NCBI RefSeq assembly: GCF_028473645.1
Contig: NZ_CP097269.1
Coordinates: 3,056,001 to 3,120,000 of the forward strand
Reading direction: 5' to 3'
Source: Acidovorax sp. GBBC 1281
GTDB lineage: Bacteria > Pseudomonadota > Gammaproteobacteria > Burkholderiales > Burkholderiaceae_C
Length of the DNA: 64,000 nt
Shown: piece by piece, positions 63,295 through 64,000 of the stretch
Layout: the number at the start of each line of letters is the position of its first letter
Position numbering within the stretch: the stretch's first letter is position 1
Position numbers and translations under genes: made by a program
Notes under the pieces: model-generated
Seen by the model: the letters and a program-made list of their open reading frames with translations, nothing else
What the model was told of the DNA's origin: nothing
The model's database searches: none

Positions 63295-64000
63295 TTAACG
63301 GCGAATGGCCCACATCTCAAGCTGCAGTTCAGGAAACTCGCCGGAGACGTGCAAGGCCAGGCCGCCGGAGTTTTGAAGTTGGCGCCACAGGTCGTGCGCC
63401 GTATCCAACTCGAAATACGAGTAACCGGCGTGGTAGGGAATTTCGCGGGGAGCGACCGGCAGGGACCGCAGAGTGACGCCAGGCAAATGCAGATTGACCA
63501 AGTCCCGAATGCGCTCCACCGGGCCCAGTTTGATCTGGGTCGGAAAGTGCGCCCGCAGAAACTCCACCGTCGCCTGCGAATGCACCGCCAACACGAAGTC
63601 GCAACTGGTCAAGAGTTCGGTGCTCGGGATCAGTGCAACATGCACGCCATACTGGCGTTCCTGCAGTTCGATCTGGATGGCGTTTTGCTCCAGCACCGAA
63701 GACAGGCCACGCCGCAGCTCCAGCATCAATGGCAGGAAAGAGCTTCGCAAATCGTCATGGTCATAGGCAGGCATGGGCGCAGGACGCCGCTGGTCGCGCG
63801 TGAAGGTAGCCAGTTCGCCCGCCATTTTGAGAAGGTCATCGAACAGCCGCTCCGGATGGATGGCGCGGATACGAACCCAGTGTTCCACCGCCGGCTCCCA
63901 GCGGTTCAGGAACTGGAGCATCAGGAAGTCACCGACCTCCCCCACGCCGCCGCGACCCGGCTGGGTCAAGCGCTCTTCCAACGCAGCGCCACGCTGGCGC
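63295..64000 (-). CDS. tssK: type VI secretion baseplate protein TssK (partial, N-terminus outside window)
   Basis: Trimeric connector between baseplate and membrane complex. Only the last ~234 residues are present; the reading frame is open to the window end. DFLMLQFLNRWEPAVEHW and HAGYSYFELDTAHDLWRQLQ are family blocks, the latter in the C-terminal receptor-binding-like domain. It continues beyond 64000. Confidence 0.94.
   Translation of the reverse strand, partial: RQRGAALEERLTQPGRGGVGEVGDFLMLQFLNRWEPAVEHWVRIRAIHPERLFDDLLKMAGELATFTRDQRRPAPMPAYDHDDLRSSFLPLMLELRRGLSSVLEQNAIQIELQERQYGVHVALIPSTELLTSCDFVLAVHSQATVEFLRAHFPTQIKLGPVERIRDLVNLHLPGVTLRSLPVAPREIPYHAGYSYFELDTAHDLWRQLQNSGGLALHVSGEFPELQLEMWAIRR

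Overview
The window looks like chromosome of a GC-rich betaproteobacterium of the Comamonadaceae, most like Acidovorax and its relatives. The evidence is the gene order thrS-infC-rpmI-rplT-pheS-pheT-ihfA-merR-tRNA-Pro, the protein sequences, a type VI secretion cluster of the plant-associated Burkholderiales type, and a degenerate palindromic repeat that I associate with this family. The assignment is inference from the sequence; no 16S gene is present.

Layout. 0-3.5 kb: yejABE peptide importer (yejE cut by the window start). 3.6-5.4 kb: fabI and a periplasmic ATP-dependent DNA ligase, with an IS630-type element inserted in the ligase stop codon. 6.7-11.3 kb: fasciclin protein, a large basic amino acid decarboxylase, and an NfeD/stomatin pair. 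11.4-14.6 kb: tRNA-Ser(GGA) carrying a decayed island: a tyrosine recombinase gene cut by two IS903-like elements, a truncated IS5-type transposase and a 13-bp copy of the tRNA 3' end. 14.6-20.6 kb: a compact metabolic cluster (two sugar kinases, LysR regulator, EamA transporter, SDR dehydrogenase, HbpS-like protein and a sedoheptulose-7-phosphate-cyclase-type enzyme) resembling C7-cyclitol biosynthesis. 20.9-29.1 kb: the translation operon, read leftward from thrS, preceded by an apparent threonine attenuator. 29.2-34.3 kb: isocitrate lyase, small housekeeping genes, two EamA transporters and an Lrp regulator. 34.4-37.2 kb: an iron block (bfd, tonB, exbB, exbD, hemP) with Fur-like operators. 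37.3-46.3 kb: HbpS-like, Bax-inhibitor-like, lipoprotein, rlmD, Lrp regulator with divergent putA, and a DUF2325 gene. 46.4-46.6 kb: a probable Fur-controlled small RNA. 46.8-64 kb: a type VI secretion cluster read leftward, tssK-L-M-tagF-tssA-B-C-tagJ-tssE-F-G-H, with tssK cut by the window end and no hcp inside.

Three points deserve most attention. (1) A 90-nt structured module lies directly after the hemP stop codon and again about 80 nt after another Fur box where there is no gene. Its flanks are identical in the two copies, while one hairpin differs in sequence but keeps its pairing, which suggests an iron-responsive RNA family. (2) Upstream of thrS lies a 13-codon reading frame with five threonine codons, mutually exclusive pairings and a perfect terminator, the arrangement of classical transcription attenuation, here placed on an aminoacyl-tRNA synthetase operon. 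(3) The cyclase cluster is a candidate cryptic pseudosugar pathway.
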